Shown here: piece after piece, positions 1-6,923 of the stretch
Layout of the letters: each line of letters begins with the position of its first letter
Numbering within the stretch: the stretch's first letter is position 1
Notes under the pieces: model-generated
Told to the model about the DNA's origin: nothing
What the model saw: the letters and a program-made list of their open reading frames with translations, nothing else
The model's database searches: none
Source: CAYMDP01 sp964389375
Lineage (GTDB): Bacteria > Bdellovibrionota > Bdellovibrionia > Bdellovibrionales > UBA1609
DNA length: 17,528 nucleotides
Direction: 5' to 3'
Assembly (NCBI GenBank): GCA_964389375.1
Contig: CAYMDP010000058.1
Coordinates: 1 to 17,528, forward strand
Translations under genes and position numbers: made by a program

Positions 1-438
1 ATTTGGAAGTTGAAGGCGCAGAGCAAAAGTTCGTTGTGGGAAAAAGACGGCGTCATTGATGGGGTCAATCAGGAAAGACACACTTTCGGAGTCCTTCGCG
101 AGATTTAATGTGCCCGAAGCGGGACTGAAAACAGATGCACCATCCACAATCTCCCATTCGATCTGGGTCTCTTGAGGAAGCTTTTTGTCATAGATTAAGG
201 CAACTAAGCTTTGAGAGCCCTCCGTGATGTCAAGAAGAGTGGGGCTCCCCACAATGCTGACTTTCGCGGATTCGGAAGAAGAATCCGTGGCGACGCCCTT
301 GACGCTGCTTTTGAGGGTACATGCGCTTGAGAATATAAGAGTTATAGATAGAGCAAAGAGTTGAGCGGATTTTGAACCAAGCTTTAAGAAAAAGCCAGTC
401 AATCTAAGGGTCTGAAATAAACGTACTACAAGGCCCAT
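1..438 (-). CDS. Lipoprotein with Calx-beta-like segment, 3' end outside window
   Basis: An open frame of 146 codons runs from an ATG at 438 off the left edge without a stop, so only the N-terminal part is seen. Residues about 25-40 form a hydrophobic segment ending in a lipobox (F-S-S-A-C, Cys40), after an unusually long N-region of about 24 residues. The protein is therefore probably a lipoprotein. From about residue 68 the order E-G-(S)...W-E-I...G-T-L-N-L...F-L-I-D-P-I-N-D...F-A-L-R-L follows the strand pattern of Calx-beta domains, which occur in large surface or adhesion proteins. The family assignment is inference from the pattern. It is transcribed away from the secreted-protein run to the right, from a good sigma70-like promoter at 462-489. 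The ribosome binding site is only a weak purine run (AAGAAAG). Confidence 0.7.
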   Translation of the reverse strand, partial: MGLVVRLFQTLRLTGFFLKLGSKSAQLFALSITLIFSSACTLKSSVKGVATDSSSESAKVSIVGSPTLLDITEGSQSLVALIYDKKLPQETQIEWEIVDGASVFSPASGTLNLAKDSESVSFLIDPINDAVFFPQRTFALRLQLPN

Positions 439-461
439 GTCTTTCTTATCGGCCTAATGCC

Positions 462-489
462 CTAATACTTTAGTCTTGATGTGAGTCAA
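462..489 (-). promoter_or_regulatory. Sigma70-like promoter for the lipoprotein at 1-438
   Basis: Read on the minus strand, TTGACT (484-489) is followed after 16 bases by TATTAG (462-467). This is 5/6 and 4/6 of the consensus boxes. It predicts a start of transcription near 455, about 17 bases before the ATG. Confidence 0.45.
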
Positions 490-548
490 AATGGCTGCCT
501 CAATCTGAGACATAGGTTTAAGGACCATTTTTTTTTTAAATTGCGAAA

Positions 549-577
549 TTGCCTGAAGGGATAAGATCTTCTATAAA
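549..577 (+). promoter_or_regulatory. Promoter placing the transcript start at the ATG of the next gene
   Basis: TTGCCT (549-554), 17 bases, then TATAAA (572-577). The start of transcription would fall at about 584-585, exactly on the ATG at 585. That gene has no ribosome binding site at a usable distance, so a leaderless mRNA is a reasonable reading. Confidence 0.4.
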
Positions 578-584
578 CCCTCCC

Positions 585-1451
585 ATGAAAACAGTAATAA
601 AAATTCTTCTTTTAAGTCTTCTGATCCCTTTTTCGGTGAATGCATTTGGTGAGGCGTTAACACAAAGCAATCCGAGCTGCCTTTGTGAACAATCTGGTTC
701 AGATCAGCTTGAAGAGCCTCAAAGTTTCAATTTCGGAAAATTTCAGGGTCTTTGCATAGACTCCTGCCGATTTCGGCCGGCTAGACTTCTTGGGCAAAAA
801 AGCGGGGCTGATAAGACCGAAATTTTTCAACTCGGAAATATCCTTCATTTCGGTCGGTTTTATAAAGGATCGATCCCTCTTAAAGATATCGAGTCCGTCC
901 AGGTGGGTTTTGAAGAATTTCTGCCTGGAGTTTATCATGTTTTTTTGCAATTCGAGATTCTGCCGAAAGCCCCTGCCGTTCGCTTGACGGATCAGTTGGA
1001 TCCCAAAAAAACAGTTGAGGTTCGAAGTTTCGTGATCTCTGCAGAGGGAGTCCCGCCGAAAGATCACAAATATGATTTGGTTGAAAGTTATTTTGGTCAT
1101 TACCTCGTGGCGATTCGTTTGGTGACGGGCGCAGAGATGATTCGCTGGACCAGCGAGCTAAAGCATCCTGTCAAGATGGTTCCGCTTAAAATTGAGTCTT
1201 CAAGTGTCGCCGAGATCTTTAAAAAAGCAGTCCAATCTAGCGATAAGCTGAGGCTTCAGAATGTGTACCAGCTCTTCACCAATAATTGCTCGACCACAAT
1301 TTTAAACTTAATTGATTCTGAGTTAGGCTGGCAGGAGGTCTCCTCTGCCTGGAGAAAAATTGAAGAGGCCCTTCCGATTGCGGGACCAATTGGCACCTTT
1401 AGGGCTTTAAAGCTAAGGGACCTAATTCAGCCCGAAGCTAAAATGCTATAA
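585..1451 (+). CDS. Exported protein, possibly Lnb/DUF4105-like (papain-like fold)
   Basis: 288 aa from the ATG at 585. This start is chosen because it gives a clean Sec signal peptide (residues 1-20, K-rich then hydrophobic, cleavage after V-N-A). The frame also stays open upstream to a TTG at 549, which adds 12 residues in front of the signal and lacks a ribosome site. The mature protein has an early Cys cluster (C-L-C, then C-I-D-S-C). Further on are G-H-Y-L-V (His172) and Y-x-L-F-T-N-N-C-S-T-T (Cys235). A GH followed later by N-N-C in a Y-x-L-F context recalls the Lnb N-terminal/DUF4105 periplasmic family, thought to have a permuted papain-like fold. That is inference from two short motifs; the rest is not recognised. 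Probably periplasmic or surface associated. Confidence 0.75.
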   Translation: MKTVIKILLLSLLIPFSVNAFGEALTQSNPSCLCEQSGSDQLEEPQSFNFGKFQGLCIDSCRFRPARLLGQKSGADKTEIFQLGNILHFGRFYKGSIPLKDIESVQVGFEEFLPGVYHVFLQFEILPKAPAVRLTDQLDPKKTVEVRSFVISAEGVPPKDHKYDLVESYFGHYLVAIRLVTGAEMIRWTSELKHPVKMVPLKIESSSVAEIFKKAVQSSDKLRLQNVYQLFTNNCSTTILNLIDSELGWQEVSSAWRKIEEALPIAGPIGTFRALKLRDLIQPEAKML

Positions 1452-1518
1452 ACTGTTCGATTCATCTTGCGAATTTATACAAACTTCGAGAGTGTAGCTT
1501 TTTTAAGGGGGTGTTTGT

Positions 1519-1854
1519 ATGGATCGGATTCTTATTTTGCTTTCGGCAATTTTTTTAACCTCATCAACTTCTGTTTTTGCGGAAGGGTCAAAAATTATCG
1601 CCGCAGGTGAGCCCAAGCAGCTGAAGACCTATCAAGTGGATCTAGATATCGACTCTGTGATCGAAAAGCGGGATAGTGAATTCTCGCCCTGCTATCCACC
1701 TATTTCGACCGAAATTGAGGTCTATCAAGAAGTTATGAAGTTTCCAAACTTCGTTCAGATTTTAAAGTTTGAATACATCGACTCAAAAAAGTCTTTAGAG
1801 TCTTGCCCGGATAGGGCGATCCTTAAAGCAAGGGTCCGCTACCTTTCTGAGTAA
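1519..1854 (+). CDS. Small secreted protein of unknown function
   Basis: 111 aa, ATG at 1519 with a strong ribosome site (AAGGGGG, 1505-1511). Residues 1-21 form a Sec signal peptide ending V-F-A before E-G; there is no lipobox Cys, so a soluble periplasmic or secreted protein is expected. The mature chain of about 90 residues has two cysteines (S-P-C-Y-P-P and E-S-C-P-D), which could form one disulphide, and an alternating pattern near the end (A-I-L-K-A-R-V-R-Y-L) that looks like a beta strand. A possible -10 box TATACA lies in the 67-base gap after the previous gene, so it may have its own promoter. I do not recognise a family. Confidence 0.75.
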   Translation: MDRILILLSAIFLTSSTSVFAEGSKIIAAGEPKQLKTYQVDLDIDSVIEKRDSEFSPCYPPISTEIEVYQEVMKFPNFVQILKFEYIDSKKSLESCPDRAILKARVRYLSE

Positions 1855-1934
1855 ACGATATCGGGGCCCTCGCCTTTGTGCTTTGCCTAAATTTATGGCA
1901 AGCCCCTAAGGCAAACTATCTTCGCTGGACCTTA

Positions 1935-1963
1935 TTGACTTCAATACGGGGGCCTCTTAGGAT
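1935..1963 (+). promoter_or_regulatory. Promoter of the three-lipoprotein operon
   Basis: TTGACT (1935-1940), 17 bases, TAGGAT (1958-1963). The predicted start of transcription is at about 1970, where the first lipoprotein ATG lies. The AGGA inside the -10 box could instead act as a weak ribosome site, so leaderless initiation is possible but not required. Confidence 0.4.
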
Positions 1964-1969
1964 TTTTAA

Positions 1970-2410
1970 ATGCGTTTATTTTCGATTTTTATTTTGGCCG
2001 CGAACTTATTTTTAATCTCTTGTGCTCAACTTCATCATGTTCAGCTTGGTGACATTGATAGCCGACCCGGTTTTGTCGCAAAGCCCTTTGAAATTCTTGT
2101 CAGCGAGACAGGGATTAATATCGGGGAAGTTGCGGGAGTCTCGAAGGCCGTTCTAAAGCAAAACCAACACAAAGACCTTAAAAACATCGCTGCATTTATC
2201 AGTTTGTTTCAAATGGGCCCCCGAACAGGGAATCCTGTTTACGTAAAAGACTATGCAAAAAATGTGGTTCAGGTCGTCTACGAAAAATGTCCAAGCGGCA
2301 GAGTGACGGGATTGATGTCGATTCGTGAGACCAGAAAATATCCGGTTGTCAGCGGAGAAATTGTAAAGATCAAAGGATATTGTTTATTGCCCCGAGGAGG
2401 GAACTCTTGA
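1970..2410 (+). CDS. Lipoprotein, first of three tandem paralogues
   Basis: 146 aa. The signal peptide ends in the lipobox L-I-S-C (Cys18), so this should be a lipid-anchored envelope protein. The C-terminal part contains K-C-P-S-G-R-V-T-G-L (Cys107) and K-I-K-G-Y-C (Cys138). The same core, two cysteines 31-33 residues apart with C-P-x-G and G-x-C, occurs in the next two genes, so the three are probably paralogues with one conserved disulphide-bearing domain. This copy is longest, with an extra 40 or so residues between the lipobox and the core. Its stop overlaps the start of the next gene, which indicates an operon and translational coupling. Function unknown. Confidence 0.85.
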   Translation: MRLFSIFILAANLFLISCAQLHHVQLGDIDSRPGFVAKPFEILVSETGINIGEVAGVSKAVLKQNQHKDLKNIAAFISLFQMGPRTGNPVYVKDYAKNVVQVVYEKCPSGRVTGLMSIRETRKYPVVSGEIVKIKGYCLLPRGGNS

Positions 2411-2787
2411 AAAAGATATTAGTAGTTTTAAGTCTTATTGGTTTAGTGGGTTGTGCCTCGATCAACAGTCTGTCTGTAACCCCGGTTCCTGCGGATAGAA
2501 GTCAGCCAGTATCGGTTGAAGCCGAAAAAATGATTATCCTAGGACTTAATTTTGATAACGATTTCGTCGACAGTCTTGTCGGTGATTTAAAAAGTAAATG
2601 CCCTCGCGGGATGGTCAGTGGAATTTTGACTAAAGACGAAAATATTAACTATTTTTTGTTTCTAGTGTTTAAAAAGAAGGTCACGGTCTCTGGCTACTGT
2701 ACGGCTAGAACTGCAGCGCTAAATCCTTCGAAGTCTCGCAAGAAAGCTTCGGTTCAGGATGATGCAGGCTCTGAAGGAGATCTATAG
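2407..2787 (+). CDS. Lipoprotein, second tandem paralogue (TTG start)
   Basis: 126 aa from a TTG at 2407. This start is preferred because GAGGAGG sits at 2394-2400, because it overlaps the previous stop (TTGA), and because it begins a lipoprotein signal M-K-K-I-L-V-V... with lipobox L-V-G-C (Cys16). The frame is open nine codons further upstream, but those would precede the signal. The core motif is K-C-P-R-G-M-V-S-G-I (Cys65) with V-S-G-Y-C (Cys98). A basic and acidic tail of about 25 residues (K-S-R-K-K ... D-D-A-G-S-E-G-D) follows the second Cys and is missing from its neighbours. L-G-L-N-F-D-N-D-F-V-D matches G-F-V-F-E-T-N-Y-V-D of the third copy. Function unknown. Confidence 0.85.
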   Translation: MKKILVVLSLIGLVGCASINSLSVTPVPADRSQPVSVEAEKMIILGLNFDNDFVDSLVGDLKSKCPRGMVSGILTKDENINYFLFLVFKKKVTVSGYCTARTAALNPSKSRKKASVQDDAGSEGDL

Positions 2788-3259
2788 TGGGTCGAATTCT
2801 TTTGCTTATATCCCTCCAAGCTTTGTTGGGTGCCTGCACGCATAGTCTGCATGTTGCCCAAATCAGCGATTTCGGCCCCAGTTATAAGTCTTATGAAAAC
2901 GGCAAGCTTGTCGAATCAAGGGCCGAGCAGAAAGCGGTTATGGGATTTGTTTTTGAAACAAACTATGTGGACCAAGCCTACGCCAGCTTACAAAAGCAAT
3001 GTCCTAATGGTCATATTCAGGGGATTTCGAGTCAGTTTTCGACCGATCATAGCTTTTTTTCTTGGGTGAACCGGGTCGATATGANNNNNNNNNNNNNNNN
3101 NNNNNNNNNNNNNNNNNNNNNNNNNNNNNNNNNNNNNNNNNNNNNNNNNNNNNNNNNNNNNNNNNNNNNNNNNNNNNNNNNNNNAGTCAGTTTTCGACCG
3201 ATCATAGCTTTTTTTCTTGGGTGAACCGGGTCGATATGAAGGGCCTTTGCATTCGCTAG
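2787..3259 (+). CDS. Lipoprotein, third tandem paralogue, broken by assembly gap
   Basis: GTG at 2787 overlaps the upstream TAG by one base and has a GGAGA ribosome site. The signal peptide ends in L-G-A-C (Cys17). As printed, the frame enters a 100-N gap at 3085, and the sequence after the gap is in another frame. However, 3030-3084 and 3185-3239 are the same 55 bases. If the Ns and one copy are removed, the frame runs on into K-G-L-C-I-R and a TAG at 3257-3259, giving exactly 106 codons (105 aa). That product has the family core: Q-C-P-N-G-H-I-Q-G-I (Cys72) and M-K-G-L-C (Cys103), 31 residues apart. I therefore call it an intact gene with an assembly defect, not a frameshift. Confidence 0.8.
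3030..3239. repeat. 55-base exact duplication flanking the gap (assembly artefact)
   Basis: The 55 bases at 3030-3084 recur identically at 3185-3239, directly against both sides of the N run. This is what two overlapping contig ends look like when a scaffolder joins them with Ns instead of merging them. Merging restores the lipoprotein reading frame. Confidence 0.85.
3085..3184. other. Assembly gap of 100 Ns
   Basis: Exactly 100 unknown bases, the usual placeholder for a gap of unknown size. Given the flanking duplication the real gap is probably negative (an overlap), so no sequence need be missing. Confidence 0.95.
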
Positions 3260-3322
3260 TGCCTGGCGAATAATAACAAGGCAGGGCACTGGGCCCTGAA
3301 CCTTGCGAAGAATTTTATCAAC

Positions 3323-4327
3323 CTACAAAAGATTGTAAGTAAACTTTAAAACGAGATTCTGTTGAGTTTGCCATTTATCCAGCAGTTGCGGATCGTTTAA
3401 GGTCTTAAACTGATATTCTACAATAGCCCAGTCATACAATTTGGTATTTAGTTTTGCGGTAAAGGCCATATAGGTCAGCTCTGCATTGCTTTTGTTCGGC
3501 GCACCGGGTGGAAGAGACTTCGTCACAGGGGTTAAGAACTCTCCGGTCAGGCCGTAAGAAGATTTATCATCCCATCGTCCATTAAAATCAAAGCCGCCTT
3601 CGATACCTGATTGATTGAAATCAGTCAGTTCTACAACTTCAATAAGATTTGCTGTTGCCGTATCGTCTTGGATTGCGAAGTTACCTTTGGCTTTAATCTG
3701 CCTTGCTCCATAACCTAGTCGAAATTCAAGTTTTGTCTTTTCGCGGTCGATGGCCTTTGCAAAAAAGCCCACGGACTGCCTTGTTTCTAAAGGACGTAAT
3801 CCATCAGTAAGACGAAGTGTATCTGTGGTGACTTGAGATCCGTTTACACTATAGGTCTCGGCGGTGGGAGTTTTTGACTCTCCTTTAAACAAAGGAGCTG
3901 TGGCCGAAGCTTTCGCGTAAGGCCCAATGCGAGGATAGCTTTCAAGGCTATACAAATAGGTTAAGTCATATTTAAGTTCATCCGCAGATTTGACGTAGCT
4001 TGGGACTGCAGGGGTGCGGCTGGTCGCTTCTTTGATAGATAAGTTGTTTCGAACTTCATGGGATTCTTTGCGATAATTTGCGGCACCCACAATATCTGTC
4101 CCTAGGGTCGTTGAGCTTCCATCTTGCTGACCGATGACTTTGTCGCTAGATCCCAAAGAGACGGTGCCCGATAGATCTAATTTAAAATGCCATCCATCTT
4201 CTTTAAGCAAAGACTTTTCGGCGGCCTTTAAGGTCAAATTTGTTGCTTCATCAGCAAATGCAGAAGACCAAATCGATCCGATGACTAAATTAAGAATAAA
4301 TAATCCAAAGAGAATTTTTGAAAGCAT
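3323..4327 (-). CDS. Putative outer-membrane beta-barrel protein
   Basis: 334 aa, ATG at 4327 with GGGAG six bases or so upstream. A hydrophobic signal (residues about 1-25, cleavage after S-A-F-A) leads to a chain of alternating amphipathic strands and short turns, ending Q-N-L-V-L-K-F-T-Y-N-L-L, a strand like those at barrel C-termini, though without a terminal Phe. Early segments (G-W-H-F-K-L-D-L-S-G-T, then N-Y-R-K-E...V-R-N-N-L, then K-S-A-D-E-L-K-Y-D-L-T-Y-L-Y) resemble the DUF3078 type of barrel, in which a K-x-x-D motif follows strand two; this family link is tentative. The gene lies 35 bases after pyrC on the same strand and may be read from it, with a hairpin over its ribosome site. 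Function unknown. Confidence 0.75.
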   Translation of the reverse strand: MLSKILFGLFILNLVIGSIWSSAFADEATNLTLKAAEKSLLKEDGWHFKLDLSGTVSLGSSDKVIGQQDGSSTTLGTDIVGAANYRKESHEVRNNLSIKEATSRTPAVPSYVKSADELKYDLTYLYSLESYPRIGPYAKASATAPLFKGESKTPTAETYSVNGSQVTTDTLRLTDGLRPLETRQSVGFFAKAIDREKTKLEFRLGYGARQIKAKGNFAIQDDTATANLIEVVELTDFNQSGIEGGFDFNGRWDDKSSYGLTGEFLTPVTKSLPPGAPNKSNAELTYMAFTAKLNTKLYDWAIVEYQFKTLNDPQLLDKWQTQQNLVLKFTYNLL

Positions 4328-4330
4328 GCG

Positions 4331-4364
4331 AACTCCCGGCTGTTATTGAAATCGGGCCGGAGTT
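4331..4364 (-). promoter_or_regulatory. Hairpin covering the ribosome site of the barrel gene
   Basis: On the plus strand AACTCCCGGC (4331-4340) pairs with GCCGGAGTT (4356-4364), nine base pairs with one bulged C and a 15-base loop. It begins at the pyrC stop and includes the GGGAG ribosome site of the following gene. No T-run follows, so it is more likely to attenuate translation or stabilise RNA ends than to be a terminator. Confidence 0.4.
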
Positions 4365-5421
4365 AAACACGCAAGGCGAGGCTTCGCCAAGATATTTTTT
4401 CTTCTCCACGGAAAATTCGAACCTCTCCAAGCTTTGGAATAGGTAGGAATTTATCTGGGGTCCAAGTCACCTTTTCGAAGGCGACCCGCTTCGGGTTGAT
4501 GGGAAGGCCATAAAATTTCGCACCATTTAAAGAGGCAAATTTTTCGAAATGATGAAGTGCGCCTTCTTCCTCGAAGACCTGCAGGTAAATCCCAAGGGCC
4601 GTTGGGCTCGAGAAGATTCCGGCGCAACCGCAATCGGTCTCTTTTTGACTGGTCAGATGAGGGGCCGAGTCAGTGCCCAAAAAGAAGCAGTCCTCACCGG
4701 AGGTCGCCGCTTTTCGCAGGCTGAGACGGTGCTTTTCGCGTTTAGCAATCGGAAGGCAGTATAGATGGGGTCTGATCCCACCCTCAAACAGATCCGAGCG
4801 ATTGATGACAAGGTGATGGGGAGTGATGCTCGCGGCCAACTGCCTGTTATTTAGGCGCACAAAATCCACAGCCTCGGCCGTGGTGATATGTTCTAAGACC
4901 ACCCGTAGGCCCGGAAATTTTTTAAGAATTTCGGTCAAAGTCGTTTCAATAAAGACAGCCTCGCGGTCAAAAATATCTACTTTTTTATCCGTGACTTCTC
5001 CGTGGATCAAAAGGGGCATCCCAGCTTTTTCCATCTGTTCAAGCACGGGATAGATCTTTTCAACATCACGGACCCCAAAGCTTGAATTTGTTGTGGCGTG
5101 GGCGGGGTAAAGCTTTGCAGCTGTTAACAAGCCCTGGTTGAAGCCCTCAATTAAATCAGCGCTTTGAATCTGCTCGGTCAGATAACTGGTCATAAGGGGC
5201 GTGAAGTTGCTCTCTTTTGGGATGTGTTTAAGAATGCGAGCCTTATAATCCCGTGCCTCTTGGGTCGTGCAAATTGGCTGTTTAAGATTAGGCATAACAA
5301 TAGCCCGCCCAAAATCTTTTGCGCAGGCGGGAACTGTGCTGCTTAAAAAATCGCCATCTCGAAGGTGAATATGCCAATCGTCGGGTTGAGTGATTTCGAT
5401 CTGATTAATGGCTTGCTGCAT
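4363..5421 (-). CDS. pyrC: Dihydroorotase, class II (EC 3.5.2.3)
   Basis: Converts N-carbamoyl-aspartate to dihydroorotate in cytosolic pyrimidine synthesis. 352 aa from the ATG at 5421. A TTG three codons upstream (5430) is also open, but from the ATG the two-zinc site falls in register with E. coli PyrC: H17 and H19 (D-W-H-I-H-L-R-D-G), K103 to be carboxylated (K-L-Y-P-A-H-A-T-T-N), H140 (L-L-I-H-G-E), H178 (L-E-H-I-T) and D251 (G-T-D-S-A-P-H). The P-N-L-K-Q-P, P-H-H-L and P-I-A-K-R-E-x-H-R segments are also typical. Length is close to the 348 aa of E. coli. It diverges from the alkyltransferase gene over 123 bases and is followed at once by the barrel gene. All catalytic residues are present, so it should be active. 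Confidence 0.97.
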   Translation of the reverse strand: MQQAINQIEITQPDDWHIHLRDGDFLSSTVPACAKDFGRAIVMPNLKQPICTTQEARDYKARILKHIPKESNFTPLMTSYLTEQIQSADLIEGFNQGLLTAAKLYPAHATTNSSFGVRDVEKIYPVLEQMEKAGMPLLIHGEVTDKKVDIFDREAVFIETTLTEILKKFPGLRVVLEHITTAEAVDFVRLNNRQLAASITPHHLVINRSDLFEGGIRPHLYCLPIAKREKHRLSLRKAATSGEDCFFLGTDSAPHLTSQKETDCGCAGIFSSPTALGIYLQVFEEEGALHHFEKFASLNGAKFYGLPINPKRVAFEKVTWTPDKFLPIPKLGEVRIFRGEEKISWRSLALRV

Positions 5422-5544
5422 CTGTTGCAATTTACACGGCTCTGCCTAAGATGCAAAGAGCTCTTTGGACTTAATAAAACGAATTCCTGATGACCTTCTA
5501 AATTTTTCTGTGTTAGCAAAAGTTCAGGCTTAAGGGGGAATAAG

Positions 5545-6090
5545 ATGGCAAAGTTAGTGGTAGAGACAGAGATCGGTCCGATCACCTTGGTTGGAAGCCC
5601 AGATGGCCTTGAAGAAGTCCATTTAACCCCATTGGAAAAAATCGAGGGGTCTCAATCTTTAGAACAAAAGGTCAAAAAGTTAAGTCCGCAGAATGAGAGC
5701 TCTGGGAAGAAGGGCTCCTCCCAGGATCATTAGCTTATAAAAGAAGCCGGTCGCCCGAATCGTGAATATATTGCGGGAGCACGAAAGCAGTTTGACCTAA
5801 AGTTAAGTCCAAGGGGAACCGACTTTCAGCGCTCTGTTTGGAGCAGCCTCCAAAAAATCCCTTTTGGAAAGACCTTAAGCTACTCGGAACAGGCAAAATC
5901 ATTGGGCAGCATAAAAAAAGTTCGAGCCGTGGCCCAGGCCAATGGAAGAAATCCAATTCCCATCGTGATCCCTTGTCACCGGGTGATTGGTAAAGACGGA
6001 AGCTTGACGGGATTTTCTGCTGGGCTTGAGATCAAAAAAGTTTTGCTAGATCTAGAAAAAAGAAAATCGACCCTTCTTCAATCAAATTAG
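5545..6090 (+). pseudogene. ogt: Methylated-DNA--[protein]-cysteine methyltransferase with in-frame TAG
   Basis: One frame from the ATG at 5545 (ribosome site AAGGGGG) to a TAG at 6088-6090 encodes a whole O6-alkylguanine-DNA alkyltransferase but for an amber codon at 5731-5733 (codon 63). Before it: V-E-T-E-I-G-P-I-T-L, the usual N-terminal start. After it: R-E-Y-I-A-G-A-R-K-Q-F-D-L, G-T-D-F-Q-R-S-V-W, I-P-F-G-K-T-L-S-Y, the R-A-V-A-Q-A-N-G-R-N-P helix and I-P-C-H-R-V-I-G with acceptor Cys at codon 144. E. coli Ogt has its Cys at 139, so spacing is intact. There is no frameshift; one base change separates it from a working gene. No good restart codon lies between the stop and the catalytic domain (a TTG at 5902 is too late). 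Either a recent pseudogene, a sequencing error, or a readthrough case. The window shows no other copy. Confidence 0.85.
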
Positions 6091-6197
6091 TAAGAGCACT
6101 TGAAGGGCTTCTCCTTATTGTGCGAGAGATTCAGTCGGCTTCTACATTTTGAGAGCAAGGCCAGCTAAGGGTCATTTAGGCATTGCCTTGATGGCCC

Positions 6198-6923
6198 TCA
6201 AATTGAAGCCAAGATCCGTGTTGATAGTTGAAGCCAAACATCTAAACTTGAAAGTGCTTTTTGGCTTTCTGTGACTTCAGAACGTTTTAAAGTTCCGTTT
6301 TCAAACAGGTGAGTTTCAACTAGATTTTCTTGAGTTTTTGATTCGATCACGAACAAGGTAAAAATGGGTCGTAGGTCTTCTTTAGAGCCAATATGAAGTT
6401 GGTCTGGAGATGTTTTTTGTCGGTAGGCATAGATCTGAGACTTTTTTCCGTCGCGATGAAGGATTTCGTATTTCACAGTGTCGTATCCTGCGCCATCAGA
6501 AAACTCTGGGCTGCGGTAGACTTCTCTATTAAAGGTTAAAACGCCTTCTTGAAGGATCTTTTTTAAAGGTCCAAGTTCGTTTAAGGTCAAAAATGGGAAC
6601 AAGGATGAGAACTCATCAGAGGCTAATTGCGCCAAAAAGTCATGAGTGACCTGAGAGGTCTTCCAGCGCGCAAAATCTTGCCACTTTTGAACTTCATCTA
6701 AACTGATTAGGGACTGGTTTTCTGATTGAACGGCTTCTTGAGTGTTTACAGATTCTTCAGCTTGAGTTGGAATGGCTCGAACCATTTGTTCTTGGATCGG
6801 AGTAAATACTAGCGTGGGGCTTTGTCTTTGAGTGGACAGAGCAAATGCCACAAAGCCGAGACTAAGACAGGTCAGAAGTGACTTCTTCCAATCCCCTTTT
6901 TGATTTTTAATCTCGGTCGACAT
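6198..6923 (-). CDS. Membrane-anchored protein of unknown function
   Basis: 241 aa, ATG at 6923 with AAGGAG about eight bases upstream. The first 13 residues are polar and basic (K-x-x-K-G-D-W-K-K), followed by one hydrophobic segment (about 14-31), giving an N-in single-pass or uncleaved-signal topology. Residues about 35-75 are Gln/Glu/Ser-rich and probably an unstructured linker. The remainder (about 80-241) is a mixed alpha/beta domain with G-A-G-Y-D-T-V-K-Y-E-I-L and S-Q-I-Y-A-Y-R-Q strands. No cysteine occurs in that domain. I recognise no family. It diverges from the symporter gene across 262 bases and converges with the alkyltransferase gene, so it is probably its own transcription unit. 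Confidence 0.75.
   Translation of the reverse strand: MSTEIKNQKGDWKKSLLTCLSLGFVAFALSTQRQSPTLVFTPIQEQMVRAIPTQAEESVNTQEAVQSENQSLISLDEVQKWQDFARWKTSQVTHDFLAQLASDEFSSLFPFLTLNELGPLKKILQEGVLTFNREVYRSPEFSDGAGYDTVKYEILHRDGKKSQIYAYRQKTSPDQLHIGSKEDLRPIFTLFVIESKTQENLVETHLFENGTLKRSEVTESQKALSSLDVWLQLSTRILASI

Noticed and set aside
3258..3290. AGTGCC/GGCACT pair after the third lipoprotein gene as a terminator
   Set aside because: Only six pairs with a long loop, no T-run, and competing alternative pairings.
5902..6090. Separate 62-aa gene starting at TTG 5902 after the amber codon
   Set aside because: It starts inside the catalytic domain, has no ribosome site, and lies in the same frame as the upstream part, so it is simply the 3' portion of the interrupted gene.
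6165..6194. AGGGTCAT/ATGGCCCT hairpin between the alkyltransferase and the next convergent gene
   Set aside because: Eight pairs with a G-U, a 15-base loop and no T-run; it could be chance, so not annotated as a terminator.
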